From JAUXFK01 sp034189035 (GTDB taxonomy: Bacteria > Desulfobacterota > UBA8473), in the NCBI GenBank assembly GCA_034189035.1, contig JAXHVA010000029.1, positions 1 through 47,111 of the forward strand: 47,111 nt of DNA, in the 5' to 3' direction. The notes beneath the pieces are model-generated. The model did no database searches. It worked only from the letters and a program-made list of their open reading frames with translations, and was not told where the DNA came from. How positions within the stretch are numbered: position 1 is the stretch's first letter; the number at the start of each line of letters is the position of its first letter. Made by a program: the position numbers and the translations under genes. This document shows positions 8,988 through 17,479 of this stretch, piece after piece.

Positions 8988-9015
8988 TTGACATAATATT
9001 TTTTTCTAGTATATT
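8988..9015 (+). promoter_or_regulatory. Sigma-70-like promoter of the stress gene
   Basis: A perfect TTGACA at 8988-8993 and TATATT at 9010-9015 are separated by 16 bases, about 105 bases upstream of the universal stress protein start. This is one of the best promoter matches in the window. Confidence 0.7.
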
Positions 9016-9058
9016 TAGACTATAAAACATAAATGGTCCAAATATACTTATACTAGAA
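9003..9058. promoter_or_regulatory. Large inverted repeat overlapping promoter/leader
   Basis: A left arm TTTCTAGTATATTTAGAC (about 9003-9020) is mirrored, with a short insertion, by GGTCCAAATATACTTATACTAGAAA (about 9035-9058). The repeat starts inside the -10 region and extends into the leader of the universal stress gene, so it could be an operator or a 5' RNA hairpin. Confidence 0.5.
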
Positions 9059-9119
9059 AAGAGAAATGAGTTTTTACTGAGAACTGAGCGGGTTGAGTAA
9101 AGATAGAAAGGAGGTATTT

Positions 9120-9578
9120 ATGCAAAAGTTTAAAAAGATTCTTGTTCCTGTGAGTTTATCTGATGATTCCCCTGAAATTGTTCCTTATGTACGTAACATT
9201 GCTGAAATGAACGACGCTGAAATCCATCTTTTATTTGTAGCCCGTACTTTTGATAGCATAACCAGCTTTTATATTCCTGAGCGATCTATGAAGCAATTTA
9301 AAGATGAATCTGTTCAAAGAGCCCAGAAAAAGCTAGATGAATTTGCCAAGGCCTTTTTTAAGGATTATCCTCTTTGCAAGACAAAAGTCGCACTTGGCGA
9401 TACCGTTGAGCAGATTCTTAAATGCATAAAGTCTGAAGAGATTGATCTTGTAGTCGTGGGAGGCCGTGGTAAAAAAGATCTCAATCGTCTTGTCTTTGGA
9501 AGTCTAGCCAAAGAATTGATAGACATGTCATCAGCAACGGTACTGAGTGTGAATGCGGAAAGAATTTCTATAAACTGA
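9120..9578 (+). CDS. Universal stress protein, UspA family
   Basis: A 152-residue single-domain UspA-type protein. The N-terminus FKKILVPVSLSDDS is typical, and the nucleotide-binding signature G-x2-G-x9-G-S is present as Gly114, Gly117, Gly127 and Ser128, so it should be of the ATP-binding subclass. I chose the ATG at 9120 because AGAAAGGAGG lies five bases upstream; a TTG start 27 bases earlier would precede this site. It stands alone, with its own promoter and a following hairpin, and diverges from the gene to its left. Such proteins are usually induced under starvation or oxidative and respiratory stress. Confidence 0.93.
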   Translation: MQKFKKILVPVSLSDDSPEIVPYVRNIAEMNDAEIHLLFVARTFDSITSFYIPERSMKQFKDESVQRAQKKLDEFAKAFFKDYPLCKTKVALGDTVEQILKCIKSEEIDLVVVGGRGKKDLNRLVFGSLAKELIDMSSATVLSVNAERISIN

Positions 9579-9620
9579 ATTTATTGAAAAAATATACTTT
9601 GTAACAAGTAGAGTCCAACA

Positions 9621-9656
9621 AGAAAATCCTCTTTTTTTACAAAAAGGGGATTTTCT
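9621..9656. terminator. Hairpin terminator after stress gene
   Basis: AGAAAATCCTCTTTTT pairs with AAAAAGGGGATTTTCT across a short loop, giving about 16 base pairs with one G-T pair. Because each arm carries a T or A run, it could terminate transcripts from both the stress gene and the convergent gene at 9822-10919. Confidence 0.65.
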
Positions 9657-9821
9657 TCCCTAGTGAAGGGCTTTCAGCCTTGATCAGAAATTCTTTCAAC
9701 TCTCTGTATAAATGCAGTATCTTCAATGAGATGACTCATTTATAAGAACTCATCGTAATTTCATTGATTATTTATCCTGTATAATAGACCTCATTGCACC
9801 AGCCCCCATCCTCCTGAGCAT

Positions 9822-10919
9822 TTATATAAAGACATGGAGGCCTATTCCTATAAATTCTATCTTCTTTTCATAGAATTGTCCATGCGGTGTATGGCCATTA
9901 TAGTACTCAAACATCAACTGGTATTCTTCATTGACTATAGTGGGTTTTTCAAACCGAATCCCAATACGAACAGAGAGATCTGTATCCCAATGGGACTCTT
10001 CACGATAATGGATATCAATACCTGCAATAGGTCTAATCGAATTTTCAAAAAAGCTTTTTGGACTTTTAAACTCAAAACCGACCTGGAAGAGCCAAGGTTC
10101 CAAATCTGATGGCTCACGGCTGAAAAGGTATCCAAGCCCTCCATAGACACGATATGACTCTAAAACATCATATGAAAAATTCATGCTTGCACCTTCAAAA
10201 CTGATGTTCACTCTATTGACCTGGCTTCTTAGCAGATATTCGTCGCCGAGATGTGAACTTTGATGGAAAAGACGAGCAGAGGTAGAGAAACGACCTTTAC
10301 GATAATTGACAGTAGGGCATGATACCCAAAAATCGGTGTTGATCAAGTCATTGGAAGAAGCATCCATATCGAAGATTGAGAAGATGGCCGTTTCAATCCC
10401 AAAGTCACATTTGCCGGCAAGTGGGGCATCACTTCTGTATAGTTGAAATACACCTCCTAGACTGACAGAGCCAATATTATTCAGTTCTCTATCCTCAGTA
10501 GATTTCAAATAAGCGATCGAGAAGCGAGGCCATCTCGGATCGGCAATCAATGGCTCGAAAAGACGATGAGTCGGTAGAAATCCATCTTCTTTTGTTTCAC
10601 ATAATAGAGTATGAAAAGATTGAGACTCTTCAGCCTCATCAAGTAGTGTATCCACTATGACAACCTTGTTCACATAAGGAATCTCTAAGAGTGTATTGAT
10701 GATCCTCTCGCGCAGACTTCCCCTAAGGGGCTTCACACCTAAGGTGACTACACCCTCCTTTACAGTTAATACACAGTTGTGGAGATCAAATTCCCTCTCT
10801 AATACTGCGCGAACATAGCCTGTAATATAGGATTCATCGATAGATTCTGCATTGCTTAATACGGAGATAAGACATATAGAAAAAACGATTGATACGATTT
10901 GGTATTTCAATTTTATCAT
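9822..10919 (-). CDS. BON domain plus DUF1207 outer-membrane protein
   Basis: A 365-residue exported protein. A Sec signal (about residues 1-24) is followed by a BON-like domain (about 28-92, with VLTVKEGVVTLGV and IPYVNKVVIVD) and then a long beta-strand-rich region that opens with FLPTHRLFEPLIADPRWPRFS, the hallmark of DUF1207 proteins, which are thought to be outer-membrane beta-barrels. The barrel-like alternation continues to the C-terminal aromatic/hydrophobic end (IGIGLHVFI). The function of DUF1207 is not known; the BON part may tether it to membranes or peptidoglycan. No strong ribosome-binding site is seen at the ATG. The signalling and envelope genes that follow to the right may share regulation. 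Confidence 0.78.
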   Translation of the reverse strand: MIKLKYQIVSIVFSICLISVLSNAESIDESYITGYVRAVLEREFDLHNCVLTVKEGVVTLGVKPLRGSLRERIINTLLEIPYVNKVVIVDTLLDEAEESQSFHTLLCETKEDGFLPTHRLFEPLIADPRWPRFSIAYLKSTEDRELNNIGSVSLGGVFQLYRSDAPLAGKCDFGIETAIFSIFDMDASSNDLINTDFWVSCPTVNYRKGRFSTSARLFHQSSHLGDEYLLRSQVNRVNISFEGASMNFSYDVLESYRVYGGLGYLFSREPSDLEPWLFQVGFEFKSPKSFFENSIRPIAGIDIHYREESHWDTDLSVRIGIRFEKPTIVNEEYQLMFEYYNGHTPHGQFYEKKIEFIGIGLHVFI

Positions 10920-11470
10920 AAGAATTTTACTTTGTATTTTACAATTCGCATATGTAATTACTTAGTCGCCGATCTACATAGATCATCTTCGATATTTGAG
11001 TTTTGTACACAAGGTCAGAGTTACGACCTGCTTTTGGATCAACGATTACTTTTCATTTAGAATCAAGTCAGAGATAAAAGCTATGAAAATATTCTTCTTT
11101 ACAAGCCAGATGATCACACAACGATCGTTCCCTCTTTGAGTCACATGTTAGGGGGAGCTCTTAGAGGTTGCCGTTGAAATACGGGGCGTGTTAAGTACGC
11201 TAACCCAAATACCAAGTGCTGTCAATAGAAAAGGAAAACTGTCCAAAGGTATTTGATCTTCAAGATTCATTCAGATATATACCAGGTGAGATCTACTGGC
11301 GTGTCCAGATTGATCACTTTTATGCAAATTGTTTCGGCCTATGCAGTTTGCTAAGTTTATCCCTTGCTGGCAGCTTAAAACAACCCTGTTTATCTAGCAA
11401 AGGTCGATATATGATATGGAACCGATTAGAGAAATTGCTTGAAAGGAAGAGAAAATAGAGTGTAGAGCTC
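10920..11470. other. Intergenic region without clear gene
   Basis: About 550 bases between the DUF1207 gene and the response regulator gene. An 80-codon plus-strand reading frame from a CTG (11216-11458) lacks a ribosome-binding site and family likeness and is not accepted. The only structured element noticed is the copy of a palindromic motif at 11333-11354. Confidence 0.5.
11333..11354. repeat. Palindromic motif copy 1
   Basis: TTCGGCCTATGCAGTTTGCTAA resembles the motifs at 16172-16193 and 16542-16563: a GGCC half-site and a central TGCA. This copy is the weakest on its right half. It lies upstream of the DUF1207 gene, about 415 bases from its start. A binding site for the neighbouring NtrC-type regulator is conceivable. 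Confidence 0.35.
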
Positions 11471-12823
11471 CTACTGAGGAATCTTTTTTCTTGCATTGGA
11501 TGACATAAGTTTATGTTTTTTCATCTTGTATCTCAGTACTCTCTCACTGATACCCAATACCTCTGCTGCCTTTGTCTGAATCCATGCATTTTTTTCAAGG
11601 GCTGAAATCACCATCTCTCGTTCCACTGCTTTTAGTCTCTCGGCCAAGGTCCCTCGTTCAGCAGCCTGATGAAACCTTACTTCTTCTGGTAGGTCTTCAG
11701 GTTCAATGATAAAATGGCGGGAGAGGGTAACCATTCTTTGAATGATATGTTCCAATTCTCTCACGTTACCGGGAAAGGAGTATTTTACAAGCATGGTCAT
11801 TGTATCTGCGCTTAAAAATGTCTTCCCTGAGCTATATCGTTCAAGAAAGAAGTCCACCAAGGCCGGGATGTCTTCCTTTCTCTGACGTAATGGTGGTAGC
11901 TCAACTTCAAGGACCTTTAAACGATAAAGGAGCTCTTCTCTGAATGAACCATCTGCCACCATTTTGGAAAGATCTCGATTCGTCGCAGCCAATACCCGGA
12001 CATCTATGTGAAGGTCCCGTTCACTTCCCACACGAGTGATTTTTTTTTCCTGTAGTGTCCTCAAAAGCTTGGCTTGCAGATTGAGAGTAAGCTCCCCTAC
12101 TTCATCCAAAAAGAGACTTCCGTGTTGAGCCAGTTCGAAGCGTCCCTTTCGACTGGAAGCGGCACCTGTGAATGCGCCCTTTTCATGACCGAACAATTCT
12201 GATTCAAAGAGATTCTCAGGTATGGCAGCACAGTTTACTTCAATGAAAGGTTTATTGCTTCTCGGACTGAGCAAGTGAATGAGGTGTGCTATCAGTTCTT
12301 TTCCTGTTCCGGTCTCTCCTTTGATCATTACAGTCCAATCAGCAGGGGCAATTCTTCGAACAAGGGAAAAGACCTCTTTCATAACAGAACTTTCCCCAAT
12401 AATCCTTATGGGAAACTGCCTTTCATGGAGTACCTCAGTTACGCGTGCAGCCTCTTCTTCGACCGCTAGATCCTGTTCTATCCTTCTGATTTTTTTCATC
12501 AATACCGTAAGATCCACGGGCTTCTCTAGAAAATCCTCTGCTCCGAGCTTCATTGCTGTCACAGCAGTGTCAACGGATCCAAAGGCAGTAATCATAATGC
12601 TTCGCACAAAAGGATTTATCTCTTTAATGGTCTTTAAAACTTCATTGCCGGACATGTCCGGCATCCGATGATCGAGGATTACGAGTTGAAAAAGAGATTG
12701 AGAAAAGAAATGAAGGGCCTCATATCCATCTTTAGCGGCAGTCACATTGTATTCCTGCTTCTCCAGGAATCCCTTGAGAAGATCAAGTTGCATGATTTCA
12801 TCATCAACAATGAGAATGTTCAT
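11471..12823 (-). CDS. NtrC-family sigma-54-dependent response regulator
   Basis: A 450-residue three-domain regulator. Residues 1-120 are a receiver domain with Asp6-Asp7, phospho-acceptor Asp51 (VILDHRMPD) and Lys in EKPVD. The central AAA+ domain has Walker A GETGTGKE, the sigma-54 contact motif GAFTGA intact, and the GSLFLDEVGEL Walker B. The C-terminus is a Fis-type helix-turn-helix (TKAAEVLGISERVLRYKMKKH). It should activate sigma-54 promoters on phosphorylation by the histidine kinase encoded just upstream at 13125-14729. Targets are unknown; the neighbouring envelope genes and the dihaem peroxidase gene are the obvious candidates. Confidence 0.95.
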   Translation of the reverse strand: MNILIVDDEIMQLDLLKGFLEKQEYNVTAAKDGYEALHFFSQSLFQLVILDHRMPDMSGNEVLKTIKEINPFVRSIMITAFGSVDTAVTAMKLGAEDFLEKPVDLTVLMKKIRRIEQDLAVEEEAARVTEVLHERQFPIRIIGESSVMKEVFSLVRRIAPADWTVMIKGETGTGKELIAHLIHLLSPRSNKPFIEVNCAAIPENLFESELFGHEKGAFTGAASSRKGRFELAQHGSLFLDEVGELTLNLQAKLLRTLQEKKITRVGSERDLHIDVRVLAATNRDLSKMVADGSFREELLYRLKVLEVELPPLRQRKEDIPALVDFFLERYSSGKTFLSADTMTMLVKYSFPGNVRELEHIIQRMVTLSRHFIIEPEDLPEEVRFHQAAERGTLAERLKAVEREMVISALEKNAWIQTKAAEVLGISERVLRYKMKKHKLMSSNARKKIPQ

Positions 12824-13124
12824 GATATATGTTCTTCCTTGTTACTACAGATATTCATTAAATCTCCTTTCATTGAATTAAACTTGGAAATCCTCGAAAA
12901 TATTACACTTGTCAAATTTTGCTCCTTGGCCTTTTGGATTTCAATCCATGTAAAGCTATTGGTTTTCAGATAGTGAACTTCACAAGGCCGGGAAGAGGAA
13001 TCTCCCTCAGTCTTACAATGTTAATAAAGTCGTCGTCAATTCAGACATATAACCCAGTGAAATTTGATATTTGTAAAGGATTATATTGAAATATAGGTAT
13101 CCTTCATATGTTGTTTCCCACTTT
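12824..13124. other. Kinase-regulator spacer
   Basis: About 300 bases between the histidine kinase stop and the response regulator start. No gene or convincing promoter was found; it may hold a secondary promoter for the regulator. Confidence 0.4.
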
Positions 13125-14729
13125 TTATGAGGAATCATTATCCAGCAAGAAGTATATATCGATACACAAGGTGCCATCCTCGGGCACGGTGGCTTGCAGA
13201 TAACCCTGATGAGCATCGACGATTCTTCTGATGATGGGAAGACCAAGTCCAGTTCCTCTTGTTTTGGTTGTAAAGTAGGGTTCCATGATTTTCCCCATCT
13301 CCCTTTCTGAAAGGCAGAATCCGCCGTTTTCAATGGAGAGGACAGCGTACGGATCGTCTTTTGACAGTCGAATTTTTATATATCCACTGCCGCTTTGGGC
13401 TTCAATTGCATTCTTGAAGAGATTTTCAACGACCTCTTCAAGGAGAAGACGATCTGCCGGGACAGTACCCATATAATCTCGTTGATAGCTCACTGCAATT
13501 GAAGTTTCAATACATAATTGAGAATACAATTCTATTATATTGCGGACCACTCTATCGAGACTGACCTCTTCCTTATGGAGTGTCAACGGGGTTGCATACC
13601 GTCCGAGTTCCTCGATGATATTGTTTGTTCTTTGAACTGCCTTCAATAGTGTTGTTACAAGCTCTGTATGTTCTTTTGTCAGCCCGTCTCCTTCCATTTG
13701 GAGTCGTTGAAGGCCCATACTGATTGCATTGAGAGGGTTTCGTATTTCATGGGTTATGGTGGAAGAAGCACGTCCCAATGCGGCGTCCTTTTTTTCCACA
13801 GCCAGTCGACGCTCGAAGGATCTCATCTCTTTAAGATGTGTTTTCTGATAGCGAAAGAGAAACCACGAAGAGAAGATACCAATAAAGACAATGACGATAC
13901 CAAAAATCAGAAACTCATTCCAAAGCTGATTCTCCCGCATAAAAAATTCCTTCGTATCGAGTCCAACAACGAGAATACTATCTCCCATTCCAAAGCGGGC
14001 TTCCGCCCTTTTGTCGGTTCTTTCAGCAAAAATCTCAACCTCTGGATGCGATACAGTGGGCATCTCTTGTGTTTTCCCGGATTCAAGACGTACGTATTCA
14101 ATCCCTGGGAGACTCGATAGTGTATGAAAAAACTGTGGAAGTCCTATCTGATCCTGTAGCCTTTCAATACGAGAAGAAGTAAGCCCTACTACGATACATC
14201 CAGTACCTTTTGATCTCACAAGGGCCAGAACATAGAGACCTCTATTCTTCAGGTGACTCAGTGAATGATGTTTTGTATTGCACCTGTGCTGGAGTGGGAA
14301 CCATCCTACGGGCCCCTCAACGACCGTCCCCTTCTCATTGACTATTTGGATACCTGTAAGGCCGGTCTCTGCTGCATACGCAGCAAGTTCCTTCGATGAA
14401 AAGGGTTCAATGTCATCAAGGTAGTCGATAAAACGCGCTGAATTCCCTAGAAATGTCTCTATGATCTCTTTAATAGTATTCCGTGATAATACCGTGTTTT
14501 TTGCATTAGTCATGATAACATCCGCCAGGATTCGCGTATGTTCCTGGACATGATGAATAAACGTTTTCTCTGCGTATCTGATTTGCCAGTAGAAATATGC
14601 GAGAATAAAAAGTATAAGGAGTCCAAAGATCAAGGCATATGATTTCCATCCGGGTTGAACAGGAAAAGCATGAAACGATTGAGACTCAAGGTCTTGGAAC
14701 TGTTTTCCTTTCATGCCAATCTCTTCCAC
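13125..14729 (-). CDS. Membrane sensor histidine kinase
   Basis: A 534-residue kinase. Two membrane segments (about 31-50 and 273-293) bracket a periplasmic sensor domain of some 220 residues without a named fold that I can identify. The cytoplasmic part has a HisKA domain with His327 in THEIRNPLN and a HATPase domain ending in TTKTRGTGLGLPIIRRI. The architecture resembles ZraS/HydH-like partners of NtrC-type regulators, in keeping with the regulator encoded downstream. The GTG start at 14729 overlaps the stop of the preceding gene and has GGGAGA upstream; an ATG five codons later with GGAAGAG is an alternative. Confidence 0.93.
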   Translation of the reverse strand: MEEIGMKGKQFQDLESQSFHAFPVQPGWKSYALIFGLLILFILAYFYWQIRYAEKTFIHHVQEHTRILADVIMTNAKNTVLSRNTIKEIIETFLGNSARFIDYLDDIEPFSSKELAAYAAETGLTGIQIVNEKGTVVEGPVGWFPLQHRCNTKHHSLSHLKNRGLYVLALVRSKGTGCIVVGLTSSRIERLQDQIGLPQFFHTLSSLPGIEYVRLESGKTQEMPTVSHPEVEIFAERTDKRAEARFGMGDSILVVGLDTKEFFMRENQLWNEFLIFGIVIVFIGIFSSWFLFRYQKTHLKEMRSFERRLAVEKKDAALGRASSTITHEIRNPLNAISMGLQRLQMEGDGLTKEHTELVTTLLKAVQRTNNIIEELGRYATPLTLHKEEVSLDRVVRNIIELYSQLCIETSIAVSYQRDYMGTVPADRLLLEEVVENLFKNAIEAQSGSGYIKIRLSKDDPYAVLSIENGGFCLSEREMGKIMEPYFTTKTRGTGLGLPIIRRIVDAHQGYLQATVPEDGTLCIDIYFLLDNDSS

Positions 14730-15151
14730 TATCTTCTCCCAAATCCTTTTCCTCTTTGAATCCCCTTTTCCATCTTCCTTCCTTTACGGAGTCTCGAACG
14801 TACGCCTGTAGGGTCATATCCAAGATTATCATATGCATGATAAATGTATTGAGCACGAAAATTCTCAGACCCGTCCCCTATATAATCGCCCCACAGCCGT
14901 ATTATACTGCCTTCTTTGACATATTTCGGTAGAGTTCCCGGAGTGAAGTATACAGTCGTACCTTTCATGGCATCAGTGTTGTCCTTCAGGGAAGATACTT
15001 CATGCGAAATGGTCTTGTCCTCAATATTGACGACCATTTTCCCTCCCTTATGATCGATGGAGAGAACCTTGCCCAAAAGCGCATCTATAGCTTCGATTTT
15101 AGTGATCAATACGAAGAGAAGCAGAATTAGAATTGAAACAAGAGTCCGCAT
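14729..15151 (-). CDS. Exported hypothetical protein with basic tail
   Basis: A 140-residue protein with an N-terminal signal segment (about residues 1-22), a small beta-rich domain (LLGKVLSIDHKGGKMVVNI, IIRLWGDYIGDG) and a strongly basic, glycine- and arginine-rich C-terminus (RKGRKMEKGIQRGKGFGRR). I do not recognise the family. Its start lies inside the 3' end of the upstream barrel gene (25-base overlap) and its stop overlaps the kinase start, so all three are translationally coupled and the protein may feed the periplasmic sensor of the kinase (inference). Confidence 0.7.
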   Translation of the reverse strand: MRTLVSILILLLFVLITKIEAIDALLGKVLSIDHKGGKMVVNIEDKTISHEVSSLKDNTDAMKGTTVYFTPGTLPKYVKEGSIIRLWGDYIGDGSENFRAQYIYHAYDNLGYDPTGVRSRLRKGRKMEKGIQRGKGFGRR

Positions 15152-16128
15152 TCGGTCACCATCCGATGATACGATTCATCTTCTATTGAAGAGTTATTGT
15201 CAAGGTATTCCATTTGGAAAAATAAACCCAACTTACGCTTTAAAAAAAAATATCTGTCCACTATAAAACTGAGCAATTTCACATTGTCCAGACGATGAGG
15301 AGTCCCTGAGGCTCTTTCAAAGTCTGTCCTTTGGACTGCACTGATAATTGAGACTTCCCAATGATCATTATGCGCCCACAAGAGATCAAAAATCAATCCT
15401 TTCGAATCGTGTTTCTCGGTCTGTATTGAAGAGGAAAGCTGATCATAATGTGCTGTTGTCTGGGCAATTAAATTCGGGCTAATGTAAAATGTACATTGAA
15501 ATTGTGTTGCTATGACATTATCATCTCTCGGATCAATGATCACCGAAGTAACCTGATTTCTTCTCATATTCCCATTTCCTTGTCCGCTTCCTGAGGAAGT
15601 GTCATCAAGATACTCGACAGGATTACGGTAATCATCTAGACTCCATGTCTGTTGCACTCCCATGCTAAACTTGGCATTAACGATATATTCCGCATATAGG
15701 CCGACTTCGTGACTCAGCATTTCTTCCTCAGGATTTTCGTCATCACGATGAAGTGCCGTTCGATAAAGAATACCTGGTTGGAGATAGCCGGCTGCTGTTA
15801 GTAAACTCGTTGTTCCTCCAGCTTCAAAAGTGTAATTATCGGATGTAGTGAGATAATCCTGATAAGAAAAATCAAGAAAGAGGCCTCCCCTCAGCGAAGA
15901 AGTTTCAGAATGAAATTGTTGAACATATGTCGTCTGATATCGGAAAAACCAGGATTCTTCAGGCTCAGATGACAGAGATGCATTGTCATCGTATCCTCCT
16001 GATAATTGAAGATCAATATCCAAAGCTATTACAGGCAAGATCCAGACAAAGGGCAAGGAAATCATCATGAGTAACGAAAGAACAATTATCTTGAAAGGCT
16101 GTCGAGAGTATATTTTAAAGAGGTGCAT
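15127..16128 (-). CDS. Putative outer-membrane beta-barrel protein
   Basis: A 333-residue exported protein. After a signal segment (about residues 10-36) the sequence is a run of amphipathic beta strands, beginning IDLQLSGGYDDNASLSS and ending in CGLLFQF with the terminal Phe usual for outer-membrane barrels. The DDNASL start resembles OMPs of the outer_membrane_beta-barrel type often found in deltaproteobacteria. Function is unknown. It is the first gene of a coupled set: barrel protein, basic exported protein, histidine kinase and then the response regulator. Confidence 0.72.
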   Translation of the reverse strand: MHLFKIYSRQPFKIIVLSLLMMISLPFVWILPVIALDIDLQLSGGYDDNASLSSEPEESWFFRYQTTYVQQFHSETSSLRGGLFLDFSYQDYLTTSDNYTFEAGGTTSLLTAAGYLQPGILYRTALHRDDENPEEEMLSHEVGLYAEYIVNAKFSMGVQQTWSLDDYRNPVEYLDDTSSGSGQGNGNMRRNQVTSVIIDPRDDNVIATQFQCTFYISPNLIAQTTAHYDQLSSSIQTEKHDSKGLIFDLLWAHNDHWEVSIISAVQRTDFERASGTPHRLDNVKLLSFIVDRYFFLKRKLGLFFQMEYLDNNSSIEDESYHRMVTECGLLFQF

Positions 16129-16171
16129 GATTCTGGTACAGTTCCAACATTAGTATAACATACTGCATGAT

Positions 16172-16193
16172 TTCGGCCTGTGCAATGGGCCAA
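16172..16193. repeat. Palindromic motif copy 2
   Basis: TTCGGCCTGTGCAATGGGCCAA is a near-palindrome centred on TGCA with GGCC-type half-sites. It lies 44 bases upstream of the start of the barrel gene that heads the kinase operon, a position fitting an operator or activator site. Confidence 0.45.
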
Positions 16194-16541
16194 GTTCGCC
16201 GCTTGCCAATTATTGTTCGTTTGCTTCTTATACATCAAGAGCCTGACAAGCAGTGAGCTTGAGTAACCACACAAATCAATAGCGTCACTAATTCTGTAGA
16301 TAAAAGAGGGCTCAGGGTGAACAAAGCAATTAAAATGAATTGCCTTTGGAATATCCCAATCCTCTCTCATACAGAGAGAGTATCACTAAAAGATTATAAA
16401 TTCAAAAACTTAATTGAATAAAAGGAAATCTCAAAGTTCTTATCCATCCCCTATTCGCATCTTTCCGCAATCATTATGCCACATCTTTATAAGTTCAAGA
16501 AACTGGCTTTTGCCATGTCTCACAGAGGATCTTTCATGATA

Positions 16542-16563
16542 TTCCGGCCTGTGCTATGAGGCA
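16542..16563. repeat. Palindromic motif copy 3
   Basis: TTCCGGCCTGTGCTATGAGGCA shares the CGGCCTGTGC left half of the copy at 16172-16193, with a degenerate right half. It lies between the barrel gene and the exported protein at 16760-17176. Confidence 0.35.
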
Positions 16564-16759
16564 GGGTTGGGGTAAGCGCCTGCTGTTTGCTTCTTTGAAA
16601 GCGACTTCCTGAGCTTTTGCCTTTCAACCGAGTGCTTTTGAATGTATCCAAAATTCATATTGGAGTCAATCATCTGCCCCCTGTTGCCACTGCATTTTCT
16701 CTGATCTTTTGAGAAGTTACAAAGGAAAGAAAGGTGTTTATCTACTCAGGCAATGTCAA

Positions 16760-17176
16760 CTATTCATCCCCTGCACCGTTGTCAACAACAAGGATGTCCC
16801 GGGATCCCCAAAAGGATTCATTTGAAGTCGTGAGTCCAACTAATGTGAGGGTGTTATAGTCATCAATCACTAATGGCAAGCCCTTGATCTCGTTCATAAC
16901 GAATTTAGCTACAAAGTTCCCGCGCAGATCTGATTTCCAACTACTGATAGCCACATTGTTCATATATACAGTTGATGCCTGCACAACACCATATGCAATG
17001 TCTGTATGTACCGTCACAACTTGGCCGTTATTCCCAAGATTAAGAACATTAGGCGCCACATCAATGGTAATATTAAAAGAATGACATTCTGTAGGAAACA
17101 AAGACAGAATGACTAGGGAAAACATGATTAGACAGATAAGATTCAAAATACTTCTTTTTGAATTTTTAGACAGCAT
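16760..17176 (-). CDS. Exported hypothetical protein, immunoglobulin-like
   Basis: A 138-residue exported protein. The ATG at 17176 is preceded by a strong GGAGGTAGGAGT site, so the 23 extra residues of a longer reading are rejected. A basic start and hydrophobic segment (about 10-36, ending near PTECHS) form a signal peptide. The mature part looks like one beta-sandwich domain of the kind found in extracellular adhesive or metal-binding proteins (ITIDVAPNVLNLGNNGQVVTVHTDI, a common bacterial motif for such domains). It ends with DNGAGDE. It lies downstream of the dihaem peroxidase gene on the same strand, about 300 bases away. Confidence 0.68.
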   Translation of the reverse strand: MLSKNSKRSILNLICLIMFSLVILSLFPTECHSFNITIDVAPNVLNLGNNGQVVTVHTDIAYGVVQASTVYMNNVAISSWKSDLRGNFVAKFVMNEIKGLPLVIDDYNTLTLVGLTTSNESFWGSRDILVVDNGAGDE

Positions 17177-17479
17177 ACTCCTACCTCCATAAAGATTTGT
17201 TTTGATGTTAATGGATACGAAGAACCTCGTCTTAAATCTCTTCACCTACTTTCTCTCTTTGAAATTTTGTATAGTGTCCATCTAGAAGTGATCTATTTTC
17301 AATAATCTATGCATCAGCCTCAAATAAAAGGACCATTGCATGTACTTTTGCATACTCAATCTATGCCTGGGGTTAAAAACTTCGTCTCTTGCAAATATCT
17401 CTTTCTGAATAGAACTCGATAAAGATCCTGTGATCTCTGGCCTGCTTAAAACAAGCCTCCACAACCTTGGGGGCTTTGG

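Larger units (their letters stand above)
16129..16759. other. Intergenic region with palindromic motifs
   Basis: About 630 bases without a supportable gene. A 94-codon reading frame overlapping the barrel gene start has no ribosome-binding site. The region carries two copies of the GGCC-TGCA palindromic motif. No tRNA or riboswitch fold that I could confirm was found. Confidence 0.45.

Noticed and set aside
11216..11458. 80-codon plus-strand reading frame
   Set aside because: CTG start, no ribosome-binding site and no recognisable domain.
16150..16200. Sigma-54 promoter within the palindromic motif
   Set aside because: The GG and GC dinucleotides are eight bases apart where the -24/-12 elements need twelve.
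16129..16759. Cyclic-di-GMP (GEMM) riboswitch suggested by GCACAGG and GGCAAAAGCC strings
   Set aside because: The conserved GGCAAACC and the paired receptor elements could not be aligned in order on either strand.
17282..17464. 60-codon minus-strand frame after the dihaem peroxidase gene
   Set aside because: No ribosome-binding site and composition like the surrounding intergenic sequence.
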